This document shows, one piece after another, positions 25,461 through 34,952 of a stretch of 64,000 nt of DNA. The stretch spans positions 1,984,001 to 2,048,000 of the forward strand of contig NZ_LR134440.1 in the NCBI RefSeq assembly GCF_900637855.1, given 5' to 3'. The notes under the pieces were generated by a model. That model ran no database searches. It saw only the letters and a program-made list of their open reading frames with translations, and was not told the origin of the DNA. Numbering within the stretch: position 1 is the first letter of the stretch; each line of letters begins with the position of its first letter. This DNA comes from Neisseria animaloris. Its GTDB lineage: Bacteria > Pseudomonadota > Gammaproteobacteria > Burkholderiales > Neisseriaceae. Both the position numbers and the translations under genes were made by a program.

Positions 25461-26181
25461 TGGCGGCAAACGGCCCGGCGCCGTCGATTTTTTCCTGTTG
25501 GCATTCAATCCAGTTTTCGCATTGAGCCATCAACTCTTCGGGTGTGCCGCTGCTGTGGGCAACGGGTGTGCCGATGATTATGGTGATTTCGCCCGGGTAT
25601 TTCAAAAACGAATTGCGCGGCCAAAATTCGCCGCTGTTGAGGGCAACGGGCACCAAATCCATCTCGAACATTTTCGCCATGCGTGCGGCGCCGAGCTTGT
25701 ATTTGCCGCGCGTGCCGGGCGGCAGGCGTGTGCCTTCGGGGAAAATGGTAATCCAAAAGCCTTCTTTTTTACGCGCCAAGCCTTGCTCCATCAGCTGGCG
25801 GTTGGCTTGGGTGCGGTTGCTGCGGTCGATGCCGATGGTTTTGGCAAGTTTCAACCCCCAGCCGAAGAAGGGCAGTTTGAACAGTTCTTTTTTGGCCACG
25901 AAAACGTGCAGGGGAAAGATTTCTTGAAAAGCGAGCGTTTCCCAGCCCGATTGGTGCTTGCTGCAAATAATCGAGGGGCGGTCGGGGATGTTTTCTGCTC
26001 CGACCACGCGGTATTTGAGGCCGATGATGTGCTTGAGCATCCACACCAAAATCAGCGCCCAAGCGCGGCCGACGTGGTTGGCACCTTTGGGAATCAGGGC
26101 GGCGGGAATGATAACGGTGAACATCGGCGGGGTAATCAATACCAATACCAGCCAGTAAATCAGGTTGCGGATATAGAGCAT
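25447..26181 (-). CDS. plsC: 1-acylglycerol-3-phosphate acyltransferase (PlsC/NlaA type)
   Basis: A 244-residue membrane-associated acyltransferase. Motif I reads KHQSGWE (HX4E instead of the common HX4D), motif III is FPEGTR, and GxxFIxR is replaced by TIGIDRSN. Residues 7-30 are hydrophobic. It acylates lysophosphatidic acid to phosphatidic acid. It lies directly after gmhB, the pairing known in meningococcus (gmhX-nlaA). The last codons and stop (AV-stop) are supplied by a DUS. Confidence 0.9.
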   Translation of the reverse strand: MLYIRNLIYWLVLVLITPPMFTVIIPAALIPKGANHVGRAWALILVWMLKHIIGLKYRVVGAENIPDRPSIICSKHQSGWETLAFQEIFPLHVFVAKKELFKLPFFGWGLKLAKTIGIDRSNRTQANRQLMEQGLARKKEGFWITIFPEGTRLPPGTRGKYKLGAARMAKMFEMDLVPVALNSGEFWPRNSFLKYPGEITIIIGTPVAHSSGTPEELMAQCENWIECQQEKIDGAGPFAAKKAV

Positions 26182-26204
26182 CGGGAGCTTTCTTTAACGG
26201 GTTT

Positions 26205-26783
26205 TCAGACGGCCTGATGTTCTGCCGCCTGCTGGCGTGCGCTTTCCTGCATCAGGTATTGCGAAAAAGCCAGCAGGTTGTCGAAAATTTGCGTGCGTTC
26301 GGGCAGGTCGTCGCCTTGGTTTTCGAGCGTTTTTTTGCCTTTGCCGGTCAGCACCAGCGCGGATTTGCCGCCGACTGCGTCAATCGCCTGCAAATCGCGC
26401 AGGCTGTCGCCCACCAGCCAAGTTTCGGCGGCATCTGCGTTGAAACGTTCGATGATGTCGGTAATCATGCCGGGCTTGGGTTTGCGGCAGTCGCAGTTGT
26501 CGTCGGCAAGATGGGGGCAGAACCAGATGCCGTCGATTTTGCCGCCGGCCTGTTGTACCAAGCGGTGCATTTTGGTGTGCATTTCGGTCAGGTCTTGCAG
26601 GGTAAAGTATTTTCTGCCGATGCCGGATTGGTTGGTGGCCACGGCGATGGTGTAGCCTGCTTCGGTTAGGAAGGCGATGGCATCCATGCTGCCTTCGATG
26701 GGCACCCATTCGTCGACGGATTTTACGAAGTCGTCGCGGTCGTGGTTAATCACGCCGTCGCGGTCGAGAATAATCAGTTTCAT
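26205..26783 (-). CDS. gmhB: D,D-heptose 1,7-bisphosphate phosphatase
   Basis: A 192-residue HAD phosphatase starting at MKLIILDRDGVIN (D7 and D9 are the nucleophile and acid). The zinc loop CPHLADDNCDCRKPKPGM and VGDSLRDLQA complete the GmhB pattern. It makes heptose 1-phosphate for ADP-heptose, needed for lipooligosaccharide inner core. It lies between a GT4 glycosyltransferase and plsC on one strand. Its final AV-stop comes from a DUS. Confidence 0.94.
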   Translation of the reverse strand: MKLIILDRDGVINHDRDDFVKSVDEWVPIEGSMDAIAFLTEAGYTIAVATNQSGIGRKYFTLQDLTEMHTKMHRLVQQAGGKIDGIWFCPHLADDNCDCRKPKPGMITDIIERFNADAAETWLVGDSLRDLQAIDAVGGKSALVLTGKGKKTLENQGDDLPERTQIFDNLLAFSQYLMQESARQQAAEHQAV

Positions 26784-26799
26784 GGTTCGGATACCTTTT

Positions 26800-27852
26800 T
26801 CAGACGGCCTCAAGCATGGCTTGAAGCTCGGTAATGTGCTGTTCTAAAGAAGGGTTGTAAGTTAATGCCTGTTGCGGGTCGGCCAGTTTGTGCGTGCCGC
26901 TCTGTTTGAGGGCGACGGCTTGTTCCACGGCTTGTGCCAGCGTTTCGGGGCGTGTGCGCGAAAAGAAAAATCCGGCACGGTCGTTCATCACTTCCGTGCA
27001 GGCCATGTTGTCGGCCAACACCACGCGCGTGCCGCTCAACACCGATTCTACACCCACCAAGCCGAAAGGTTCGTACAACGAGGCCATGATGGTGAAATCA
27101 GCGGCGCGGTAAAGTTCGGGCATGTTTTTGCAGAAGCCGAGTTCCACCACATTGTTCATTGGGCGAGGCAGCGGCGAACCGGCCACGGCAAGTTTTACCG
27201 GCAAACGGGTGTGCTCGAAAAAGTTTGCCAGCATTTCCAAGCCTTTGCGTTTGTGGCCGGTGGAGGGGAAGAGGAACACGGTTTCGTCTTCGCCAAAGCC
27301 GTATTTGCGGCGGAGGTTGGTGGTTTCTTCGGGTACGGGGAAGAAGCGTTGGGTGTCGGCGGGCGGATACACTACGCGGATTTTGTTCGGGTTCACGCCG
27401 TAGAGTTCGATCAGTTCGCGCTGCATTAAAGCGGAATGCGCCATGATGGATTTGGCGGTGCGGTAATTGGTGCGGTTGCGGCGGATGGTGAGTTTGTCGA
27501 GCAGAGTGGCTTGCTGCTGCATACCGCGCAAATAGCCCAGATGCGTGCCGCCGCAGACGAAAATATCGGCGTGGTCGCTGGGATTGCAGGCGATCAGCCG
27601 TTCACCGCTTCGGCGCATTTTTTGCAACTGGTGCGAAAAGAAAAACGGACGCAGTTTTTTGGGAATGCGCTTTTGGTTGACGGTTTGCGCGTCGATTTGC
27701 GCGTATTCGGGCAGGGAAGTGTCGAACCTCGAAGCGTAAACGCGCACCGGTATGTTTTGTGCGGCCAGCACGCGGACGATATCGAAGGTGTAGCTTTCCA
27801 TGCCGCCGCCGCGGTTGAAACGGTTGATGCTGATGGCGATATTTTGAGGCAT
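26800..27852 (-). CDS. Family 4 glycosyltransferase
   Basis: A 350-residue GT-B enzyme. The N-terminal SINRFNRGGGMESYTFDIV is the acceptor-side start; FPSTGHKRKGLEML and EPFGLVGVES (the EX7E motif) form the donor site. The neighbouring heptose genes suggest a lipooligosaccharide core transferase, possibly the RfaK-type GlcNAc transferase of neisserial inner core, but this is inference. The gene ends in a DUS (EAV-stop) and begins 24 bases after the first GT9 gene. Confidence 0.85.
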   Translation of the reverse strand: MPQNIAISINRFNRGGGMESYTFDIVRVLAAQNIPVRVYASRFDTSLPEYAQIDAQTVNQKRIPKKLRPFFFSHQLQKMRRSGERLIACNPSDHADIFVCGGTHLGYLRGMQQQATLLDKLTIRRNRTNYRTAKSIMAHSALMQRELIELYGVNPNKIRVVYPPADTQRFFPVPEETTNLRRKYGFGEDETVFLFPSTGHKRKGLEMLANFFEHTRLPVKLAVAGSPLPRPMNNVVELGFCKNMPELYRAADFTIMASLYEPFGLVGVESVLSGTRVVLADNMACTEVMNDRAGFFFSRTRPETLAQAVEQAVALKQSGTHKLADPQQALTYNPSLEQHITELQAMLEAV

Positions 27853-27876
27853 AAGGGTCTTTCAGACGGCCTGATA

Positions 27877-29010
27877 TTATGTTGTAGTTGGTTGGGACGT
27901 TTGAACAGGATGTTTAGCAATTTGTTCGCTGATTTGTGCATTCAGCCATTGTGTAGCGTTATCCAGAGGAAATTTTTCTCTTGCCGTCCAACTTGCCAAT
28001 TCATCTTCTGACTTTCTCATACCGGATTCCGCTACCACCATCAAATGAGGAACGCCTTCATTATGTAGAGGACTCCACGAGTGGATATTATGGCTGGTGT
28101 AAAAGCTCAGTAAAGGTTTGCTTAGTGCGCAGGCAAGATGAACGGTGCCGCTGTCGACACCAATAACAATATCTGAAGAAGCGGTAAGGGCAACATATTG
28201 GGGTAATGAAGTCTTGGGCGATAAAATCAAAGGGATATCGTGATCGCATAGCGATTTCAAACGGGCGAAATACTCTTCGCTGTTTTTTGAATTGCACATT
28301 ACGAATTGTACTTTAGGCAACAGCGATTTATCGCATTTGTTTAAAAGTTCAGCCAATTCGTTTTCAGGTAGACGCTTGAATTTGACACTTCCTTGCGGTG
28401 CAATATATATCCTGACTTTGCGGGAACCGTTTTCCTGCCAATATGGAACAACCTGATTTTGTTCTGCTTCGGGAATAGACAGATATGAATGTGGTTGAGG
28501 AGTTGTGAAATATTCTGCAAATTTGGAAGTGCATAAGTGCTCGGATACATGGTTGTCCGGATTGTAAGGGCAGTAGAAGTCGTAGTTGCGGATGTTTTGC
28601 ATGCTGTAATATTTGCGGTCGCGTTTTTTGAAAATCATGACAGCATCGGGAGACAATACAGACGCAGCGATAATGCTGCGGCTGTCCAGTTGCTCTTCAA
28701 AGTCCAGCATCAACTGCCATTTTTTACGGTGCTTCAAATAGTTGGCAGGCTTTTTTTCGATGAGTTCGTCTATTAAATCGGAATGGGCAAAAATATCTTT
28801 GTTCCTATCAGTAACCAATATGCCGAGTTTTAAATTCGGATACATATCTTTTAGTTGCCGAGCATAGGCAAGATTGATTACGGCATCGCCTACCGCATCA
28901 CCCAAGGGGCGGATCAGAATCGATTCCACCTGTTTGAAATTAAAATCTGGGCAAGGTTTCTTTTGCCCAAACAAACGGATAACGAGTTGCTTAGATAATT
29001 TTGGTTTCAT
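27877..29010 (-). CDS. Family 9 (heptosyltransferase-like) glycosyltransferase A
   Basis: A 377-residue GT9 protein: ESILIRPLGDAVGDAVINLA at the N-terminus (heptosyltransferases have RxxxxGD) and IVIGVDSGTVHLACAL near residue 280. The family transfers heptose or other sugars to LPS core. It is clearly paralogous to the next gene upstream (29072-30151), showing a tandem duplication. GC content is lower than in flanking housekeeping genes. Sugar specificity unknown. Confidence 0.8.
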   Translation of the reverse strand: MKPKLSKQLVIRLFGQKKPCPDFNFKQVESILIRPLGDAVGDAVINLAYARQLKDMYPNLKLGILVTDRNKDIFAHSDLIDELIEKKPANYLKHRKKWQLMLDFEEQLDSRSIIAASVLSPDAVMIFKKRDRKYYSMQNIRNYDFYCPYNPDNHVSEHLCTSKFAEYFTTPQPHSYLSIPEAEQNQVVPYWQENGSRKVRIYIAPQGSVKFKRLPENELAELLNKCDKSLLPKVQFVMCNSKNSEEYFARLKSLCDHDIPLILSPKTSLPQYVALTASSDIVIGVDSGTVHLACALSKPLLSFYTSHNIHSWSPLHNEGVPHLMVVAESGMRKSEDELASWTAREKFPLDNATQWLNAQISEQIAKHPVQTSQPTTT

Positions 29011-29071
29011 GCTTAAATATTCCTTAGCCGTTGTTTTCAGACGGCCTTATGGAAAATAAATGATCGTATTA

Positions 29072-30151
29072 TTAGGCTAAGTGTGCTTTGATTTGTGTAT
29101 TTAACCAATCGGCAGCTTGTTCCAACGGGAAATTGCGAGTTTCCTTAGAATTTTTATCTTCCGATGGCGCAACAACCATCAAATGGGGTACGCCTTCGTG
29201 GGGGAGCGGGTGCCATAAGTGCAAGTTGTGGTTAGCATAAAAACTTAATAAAGGTTTTTTTAGGGCACATGCCAAGTGGACTGTACCACTGTCTACGCCG
29301 ATAACGATGTCTGCCGATGCTGCCAACGCCAGATATTGCCCTAAGCGGGTGGGAGGAGACAAGGAAATGGCTACATTCGAATTACACAGGCTTTTTAACC
29401 GATTGAAATATGCTTCGCTGTTAGTGGTACGGCACATGATAAATCGGACATGTTGCAGATATTCTTTGTTGCATCGGTTTAATAGGGCTGCAAGTTCTTC
29501 TTCGGGAATATATTTGCCTGCTTTAAAACTGCCTTGAGGAGCAACTAAAATTTTAATCGTACTCTTGCTTGCGGCTGTATCAGGTTGCCAAAAAGCCATA
29601 ATTTTATCGATTTCACTTTGTGAAACCGATAATTCGGGTTTTACTTGCGAAATATCGAAATATTCAGCAAATTTGGATGTGCATAAATGTTCAATAACGT
29701 GGCTGTTGGGATTAAACGGGCAACGGAAATCGTAATTGGAGATATTGTCCAAATTATAGTGTTTTTTGTTTTGTTTGGAAAAAATCATCACAGTTTCGGG
29801 AGCCAAAACAGCGTCGGCAATTAGATTCGGAGTGTTGAATGTTTCACAAAGATCCAACATCAGTTGCCATTTTTTACGGTTGCGCCAATAGCTCGCGAAT
29901 GAATCGTCAACGAGTTCGTCAAACAAAGGGCTTTGGGCGAAAATATCGCGGTTTCGGCCTACTAACACACCGAGGCGGGCATGGGGATATATTGATTTTA
30001 ATTGGCGGGCGTAGGCAAGATGAATCATCGCGTCTCCCAATGCATAGCCGAAAGGACGGATAAGGATCGAAGAGACGTTTTTGAAGTCGAAATTCCGACA
30101 AGGCTTTTTACGTCCGCAAAGTAAAACGATCAATTTTTTGAATAAATGCAT
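29072..30151 (-). CDS. Family 9 (heptosyltransferase-like) glycosyltransferase B
   Basis: A 359-residue paralogue of the preceding gene, sharing SSILIRPFGYALGDAMIHLA, the CPFNPNSHVIEHLCTSKFAE block and IVIGVDSGTVHLACALKKPL. The RPxGxxxGD motif has Tyr before Ala-Leu, a difference between copies. It is probably a lipooligosaccharide glycosyltransferase. AT-rich relative to its surroundings. Confidence 0.8.
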   Translation of the reverse strand: MHLFKKLIVLLCGRKKPCRNFDFKNVSSILIRPFGYALGDAMIHLAYARQLKSIYPHARLGVLVGRNRDIFAQSPLFDELVDDSFASYWRNRKKWQLMLDLCETFNTPNLIADAVLAPETVMIFSKQNKKHYNLDNISNYDFRCPFNPNSHVIEHLCTSKFAEYFDISQVKPELSVSQSEIDKIMAFWQPDTAASKSTIKILVAPQGSFKAGKYIPEEELAALLNRCNKEYLQHVRFIMCRTTNSEAYFNRLKSLCNSNVAISLSPPTRLGQYLALAASADIVIGVDSGTVHLACALKKPLLSFYANHNLHLWHPLPHEGVPHLMVVAPSEDKNSKETRNFPLEQAADWLNTQIKAHLA

Positions 30152-30198
30152 TATTTTTTAGTTTCTATCTATTTAAAAGGAATGAGCAAGCCTTTTAT

Positions 30199-31089
30199 TT
30201 ATTGGAATGGGACGATTTTTTTCCGGCTATCTTCATGTTGCTTGAGTATATCCCCGCACTCAGCGATATATTCGTCAATAATCCGTTGCCGATATTTTTC
30301 ACGTTCGCGGCCGATTTTTGTTAAAGCATGAATTAAACGCTGTTTCCATGATTTTTTCGGCGGTGCTGGAACGGGAGGTTCTGCATGTAAGGCAATGTGT
30401 TTTTCTTTGCGGTCTTGTTCCAGTTGGCTGTGCAGAGTGATTTTTTCATTATATTTGTCTTCTTGTATACACAAGGCCGGTTCCATTTGGCAGATTAATA
30501 AATCGGGGCGGAGTATGAGTGTGCCGAACATCAAGATATCGATTGCCTTGAGTTCTTCGTCGGTAAAGGTGGGCAATACTTGAAGGAGTAATTGTGCTGC
30601 TTTAAACGAAATAATATATCCTGCAGTCCCCCACTGCGTGCTTCCGAGTAAGGAAAAATGTCGGTTTACATACGGTAATACTGCCGGGCAGGGATAATAC
30701 ACCGAAGGCAATAAAGAAGTTTCAAGGCGCACGATGAAAGTATGTTCTGAAGAAAAACGCTTATCCAGCCAGCTTGCATCGCGCAAAAAACAAGCGGCAT
30801 TTTCTCCTAACAAAACATCATCTTCGTAAACGGCAATATATGGCAGATTTTCATCAATGCATTTTTGCCATAATAAAACATGGCTCATGAAGCACGCTTT
30901 TTCACCAGAGGTCAAATGATCGGCATGTGCCAGATTGGGAAGGTGCTGGCGGATGGCTTGATCTAACGTTTCAGAAGGAGTTAAGGCATCGAAAAAAGTA
31001 AAAGGAATATTTTGTTGGGTAAATTGTTGTTGAAGATGCCGTCTGCGTTCTATAGCAGTTTTAATACTGATAACGTAATTTGTTAGCAT
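30199..31089 (-). CDS. Family 25 glycosyltransferase (LOS outer core)
   Basis: A 296-residue member of the LPS glycosyltransferase family GT25, like LgtB/LgtE. MLTNYVISIKTAIERRRHL is the canonical start; GEKACFMSHVLLWQKCID and IAVYEDDVLL (acidic catalytic motif) follow, and QWGTAGYIIS lies in the middle. Such enzymes add galactose to LOS. A C-terminal charged region (about 215-296) looks membrane-peripheral. It is in the galE-to-plsC minus-strand cluster. Confidence 0.88.
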   Translation of the reverse strand: MLTNYVISIKTAIERRRHLQQQFTQQNIPFTFFDALTPSETLDQAIRQHLPNLAHADHLTSGEKACFMSHVLLWQKCIDENLPYIAVYEDDVLLGENAACFLRDASWLDKRFSSEHTFIVRLETSLLPSVYYPCPAVLPYVNRHFSLLGSTQWGTAGYIISFKAAQLLLQVLPTFTDEELKAIDILMFGTLILRPDLLICQMEPALCIQEDKYNEKITLHSQLEQDRKEKHIALHAEPPVPAPPKKSWKQRLIHALTKIGREREKYRQRIIDEYIAECGDILKQHEDSRKKIVPFQ

Positions 31090-31194
31090 AATGAAATCTC
31101 GGATTCTCTTGGTATATTTAGATGTATTTTAACGATGGCGCAGTAAGCTGTTATGAAGAGCATGTCGGCAAAAAAGGTGAATAAAGAAGAATGC

Positions 31195-32211
31195 TTAATC
31201 GGCATATCCGTGAGGATTGCTGCATTGCCAAAGCCAGGCATCCCGCATAATGGTTTGCAAACTCCGCTGGGCACTCCACTCTAATTCAAGATTGGCTTTT
31301 TTTGTGTCCGCATAATATTCGGCAATATCGCCGTCCCGTCTTGGGCATAGGGTGTAAGGGATGGTTATACCCGTTGTTTCTTCAAAAGTTTTAACTATTT
31401 CTAATACTGAATGCCCTTTTCCTGTGCCTAAATTGTAAATATGAAGGCCGGGTTGGTTTTGTTTGACTTGCATGGCTTTCAGATGGCCCTCTGCCAAGTC
31501 GACAACATGGATGTAGTCGCGGATTCCCGTGCCGTCGGGGGTAGGGTAATCGCTGCCGAATACTTTGAGTTGTTCGATTTTCCCTGAAGCTACTTGGCAG
31601 ATATAGGGCAGAAGATTATTGGGGATTCCATGCGGGCTCTCGCCGATTCTGCCGCTTTCATGTGCGCCGATTGGGTTGAAGTAGCGCAATATAATGGCAC
31701 TCCAACGGGTATCGGCAGCAGCAGTATCTTTCAAGATATTTTCTACTATATGCTTGGTTTGGCCGTATGGATTGGCGGTTAAACCAGTCGGCATGTCTTC
31801 GGTAACCGGTATGCGAGGAGGTGTGCCGTAAACGGTTGCGGAAGAGCTGAAAATGATGTTAAAAACGCCAGCTTTGCTCATTTCTTCGATGAGTACCAAA
31901 CTACCGTAAACGTTGTTGTTATAGTATTTGAGAGGCTGTTCTACGCTTTCGCCTACGGCTTTTAATCCTGCAAAATGTATTACTGCTTCAATAGAGTGGG
32001 CGGCAAATATTTGTTGCAGTAGTTCTCTGTTGCGAATATCGCCGTGATAAAAAGGGATATTCTTTCCAATCATTTGTTCAAGGCGCGGAAGGATGTTGGG
32101 GGAAGAATTGCAAAGATTATCGATGATCACGATGTCGTATCCTGCTTCTCCGAGCGATACAACGGTGTGCGAACCGATAAAGCCCGCTCCTCCTGTAACC
32201 AATATAGCCAT
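31195..32211 (-). CDS. galE: UDP-glucose 4-epimerase
   Basis: A 338-residue short-chain dehydrogenase-type epimerase. GGAGFIG (residues 6-12) binds NAD, and YGQTK near residue 149 holds the catalytic Tyr and Lys. It makes UDP-galactose for LOS, which fits the GT25 neighbour. It is the first clear gene of the minus-strand LOS cluster. Confidence 0.97.
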   Translation of the reverse strand: MAILVTGGAGFIGSHTVVSLGEAGYDIVIIDNLCNSSPNILPRLEQMIGKNIPFYHGDIRNRELLQQIFAAHSIEAVIHFAGLKAVGESVEQPLKYYNNNVYGSLVLIEEMSKAGVFNIIFSSSATVYGTPPRIPVTEDMPTGLTANPYGQTKHIVENILKDTAAADTRWSAIILRYFNPIGAHESGRIGESPHGIPNNLLPYICQVASGKIEQLKVFGSDYPTPDGTGIRDYIHVVDLAEGHLKAMQVKQNQPGLHIYNLGTGKGHSVLEIVKTFEETTGITIPYTLCPRRDGDIAEYYADTKKANLELEWSAQRSLQTIMRDAWLWQCSNPHGYAD

Positions 32212-32272
32212 TTTATTTCCGTTTTTATCGAGTTCGTAATAGTAAGTATGCCCTTTGATTTGAGTCGAGGGA

Positions 32273-32707
32273 TTACGGTTTTAAGCTGTCCAGCCATTTG
32301 TCAAAGGCCGTCTGAAAAGTTTGATTCAGAAGGCTTTGATTTTGCCGATTATCTTGAGTGCGATAGAATTCGTTTTCACTTTCGATGCCCAATGTTTGAA
32401 AATAATCGGTCATAAAGTTCCCATAGCCTTCATCTTCATCGTCGTAGTAATACTGGGTGAAGCGGTTGCCTAAGTCGTTGAAGCAGGTTTTATCGATACC
32501 GCCTTTTAGTTGCTTCAGTACGAATTCTGCACCGGAAACGGTACCGTTTTGCAGCTTGTCAAACTGAGGCAATGTTTCGGCTTCGGGGCTGTGCAGATTT
32601 TGCGAAACGGCCCATGCATAGTAATAGCCGATATGGTGGGCGGCATGGGTTTTAGGCAGGTCGGTCGGATAGTTTTCCGCGGTATGGAAGCTGATATGGT
32701 CGTACAT
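32273..32707 (-). CDS. Hypothetical 144-residue protein
   Basis: Read from MYDHISFHTAENYPTDLP; upstream in-frame codons run through a DUS. The protein is acidic, soluble, with HHIGYYYAWAVSQNL and FTQYYYDDEDEGYGNF. It resembles a small uncharacterised family whose members start KYDDxxWH and contain ATHIGMFLAW (possibly DUF7832); the assignment is weak. It lies 61 bases upstream of galE on the same strand. Confidence 0.6.
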   Translation of the reverse strand: MYDHISFHTAENYPTDLPKTHAAHHIGYYYAWAVSQNLHSPEAETLPQFDKLQNGTVSGAEFVLKQLKGGIDKTCFNDLGNRFTQYYYDDEDEGYGNFMTDYFQTLGIESENEFYRTQDNRQNQSLLNQTFQTAFDKWLDSLKP

Positions 32708-32786
32708 GGCGAGCTTTGTTTTCAGACGGCCTGCAGGCCGCAAGATGATATAGATTCGGTATTGTATCAAAAATATAGACACTAAT

Positions 32787-32834
32787 AGACAAACAGGCCG
32801 TCTGAAAAATGGATTTCAGACGGCCTGTTTGTCT
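32787..32834. terminator. 21-bp DUS-dyad terminator
   Basis: AGACAAACAGGCCGTCTGAA extends as a stem of about 21 bp with its complement around a six-base loop. It ends glyS on the minus strand. Confidence 0.8.
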
Positions 32835-32846
32835 GGCTGAATCGGG

Positions 32847-34907
32847 CTATTCTCCCAATAAAGCAATATCTGCTACGGCATTCATCAAATCTGCCAATTT
32901 ATTCAGAAGGTTGAGGCGGTTTTGTTTTACCGCGGCATCGTCGGCCATTACCATTACATTGTCGAAGAAGGCATCTACTTGCGGTTTCACCGAAGCCAAA
33001 GCGGATAAGGCCGTCTGAAAATCTTGGGCAGCCAAGGCGGCTTTGATTTTCGGCTGCAAATCTTTTGCAGCAGCAAACAGGGCTTGTTCTTCGTTTTGTT
33101 GCAGCAGGCTTTCGTTTACTGCGCCTAATTCGGCATCGGCTTTTTTCAACAGGTTTTGTACGCGCTTGTTGGCGGCGGCAAGGGCGGCTGCTTCGGGCAG
33201 TTGTTTGAACGCGGCTACGGCTTGCAGCTTGGCAGCCAAGTCGTTTAAACGGCTCGGTTTTTTGGCCAATACGGCTGCAACGATGTCTTGCGGGTAATCG
33301 TTTTGCAGCAACACGGCCAAACGTGCCTGCATGAAGTCGGCAACTTCGGCAACGGTGTTGTCGGCGAGTTTGCCTTGCGGGAAGCTGTTGTAGGCCGTCT
33401 GAAGCAGATCGTTGATGTCGAGATCGTTACCCATCAGCATACGCAATACGCCAAGTGCGGAGCGGCGCAGGGCATAGGGGTCTTTGTCGCCGGTAGGAAT
33501 CAGGCCGATGCCCCAAATGCCGACCAGGGTTTCCAGTTTGTCGGCCAAGGCGACGGCGGTGGCAATCGGGCTTTCAGGTAGCTTGTCGCCGGCAAATCGG
33601 GGTTGGTAATGTTGTTCGACGGCATCGGCAATTTCCGGGCTTTCGCCGTCAAGTTGGGCGTAGTATTTGCCCATGGTGCCTTGCAGTTCGGGAAATTCGC
33701 CGACCATTTCGGTAACGAGGTCGGCTTTGGCCAAGCGGGCTGCGCGTTCTGCCGTGGCTTTGTCGGCTCCCAATTGTGCGGCAATGTGTGCGGCCAGGCT
33801 TTGCAAACGCTCGATACGTTCGGCTTGCGAACCGATTTTGTTGTGGTAAACCACGTTGGCCAGTTTGGGCAGACGGCTTTCGAGCGAGGCTTTTTGGTCT
33901 TGTTTGTAGAAAAATTCGGCATCAGACAGGCGGGCGCGCAATACGCGTTCGTTGCCGTGAATGATGTGGCTCGGGTCTTCGGTTTGCAGGTTGGAAACGA
34001 GCAGGAAGCGGTTCATCAGCCTGCCGTTTTGATCGAGCAGCGGGAAGTATTTTTGGTTTTGCTGCATGGTAAGAATCAGGCATTCCTGCGGCACGGCGAG
34101 GAAGTGTTCTTCAAAACCGGCCTCCAATACCACCGGCCATTCCACCAGCGCGGTGACTTCGTCGAGCAAGGCTTCGTCGGCGGCAACCGTGGCGTTCAGA
34201 CGGCCTGCCTGTTGGTTTAAGGCTACTTGAATGGCTGCTTTGCGTTCGGCAAACGATGCAATCACTTTGCCCTGTTCGCGCATTTGCTCGGCGTAACGGT
34301 CGGCGTGGGTAATGTCGAACAGGCCGTCTGAAAGGAAACGGTGCCCTGAAGTTTGACGTTGGCTTTCCAATCCCAATACGGAAGCGGCAACGGTATCTGC
34401 GCCGTGCATCACGATTAAACCGTGAACCGGGCGCACGAAGGTGTGCGTGCTGCTGCCCCAACGCATCACTTTAGGAATCGGCAGTTTTTTCACGGCTTGG
34501 GCGAGAATGTCTTCCAGCAATTCAGGCAGGCTTTTGCCTTGTTGGGTGAATTCGTATGCGTAAACGTCTTGCTTGCCGTCGTGAACGATTTTTAAGTCGG
34601 CAATATTGGCACCGCAAGAGCGGGCAAAGCCTTCCAATGCTTTGGTGGGTGTGCCGTCTTTCATGGCATTGGCGACCGCCGGGCCTTTTTTCATCACCTC
34701 TTGGTCGGCTTGAACGGCTTTGACGTTTTTAACCTGCACGGCAAGGCGGCGGGGCGAGGCATAGGCGGTGTATTCGGCAGCACCTTCGATTAATTGCGCT
34801 TTTTCCAAGCCTTCTACAATGGAAGCGGCAAGGCTGTTGCCCAAGTTGTTCAGGGCTTTGGGGGGGAGCTCTTCGGTGAGGAGTTCGATTAACAGGGTTT
34901 GGGTCAT
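32847..34907 (-). CDS. glyS: Glycyl-tRNA synthetase beta subunit
   Basis: A 686-residue GlyS beginning MTQTLLIELLTEELPPKAL, the conserved N-terminus. The body includes LKIVHDGKQDVYAYE, GLIVMHGADTV and SALGVLRMLMGNDLDINDLL; the C-terminus is the anticodon-binding domain. It forms an alpha2beta2 enzyme with GlyQ. A 441-base gene for an SRA-like protein is inserted between it and glyQ, an unusual arrangement. Confidence 0.97.
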   Translation of the reverse strand: MTQTLLIELLTEELPPKALNNLGNSLAASIVEGLEKAQLIEGAAEYTAYASPRRLAVQVKNVKAVQADQEVMKKGPAVANAMKDGTPTKALEGFARSCGANIADLKIVHDGKQDVYAYEFTQQGKSLPELLEDILAQAVKKLPIPKVMRWGSSTHTFVRPVHGLIVMHGADTVAASVLGLESQRQTSGHRFLSDGLFDITHADRYAEQMREQGKVIASFAERKAAIQVALNQQAGRLNATVAADEALLDEVTALVEWPVVLEAGFEEHFLAVPQECLILTMQQNQKYFPLLDQNGRLMNRFLLVSNLQTEDPSHIIHGNERVLRARLSDAEFFYKQDQKASLESRLPKLANVVYHNKIGSQAERIERLQSLAAHIAAQLGADKATAERAARLAKADLVTEMVGEFPELQGTMGKYYAQLDGESPEIADAVEQHYQPRFAGDKLPESPIATAVALADKLETLVGIWGIGLIPTGDKDPYALRRSALGVLRMLMGNDLDINDLLQTAYNSFPQGKLADNTVAEVADFMQARLAVLLQNDYPQDIVAAVLAKKPSRLNDLAAKLQAVAAFKQLPEAAALAAANKRVQNLLKKADAELGAVNESLLQQNEEQALFAAAKDLQPKIKAALAAQDFQTALSALASVKPQVDAFFDNVMVMADDAAVKQNRLNLLNKLADLMNAVADIALLGE

Positions 34908-34952
34908 TTGGAATGCTTTCAATTTTAATTTTTTGCTTTAGGCCGTCTGAAA

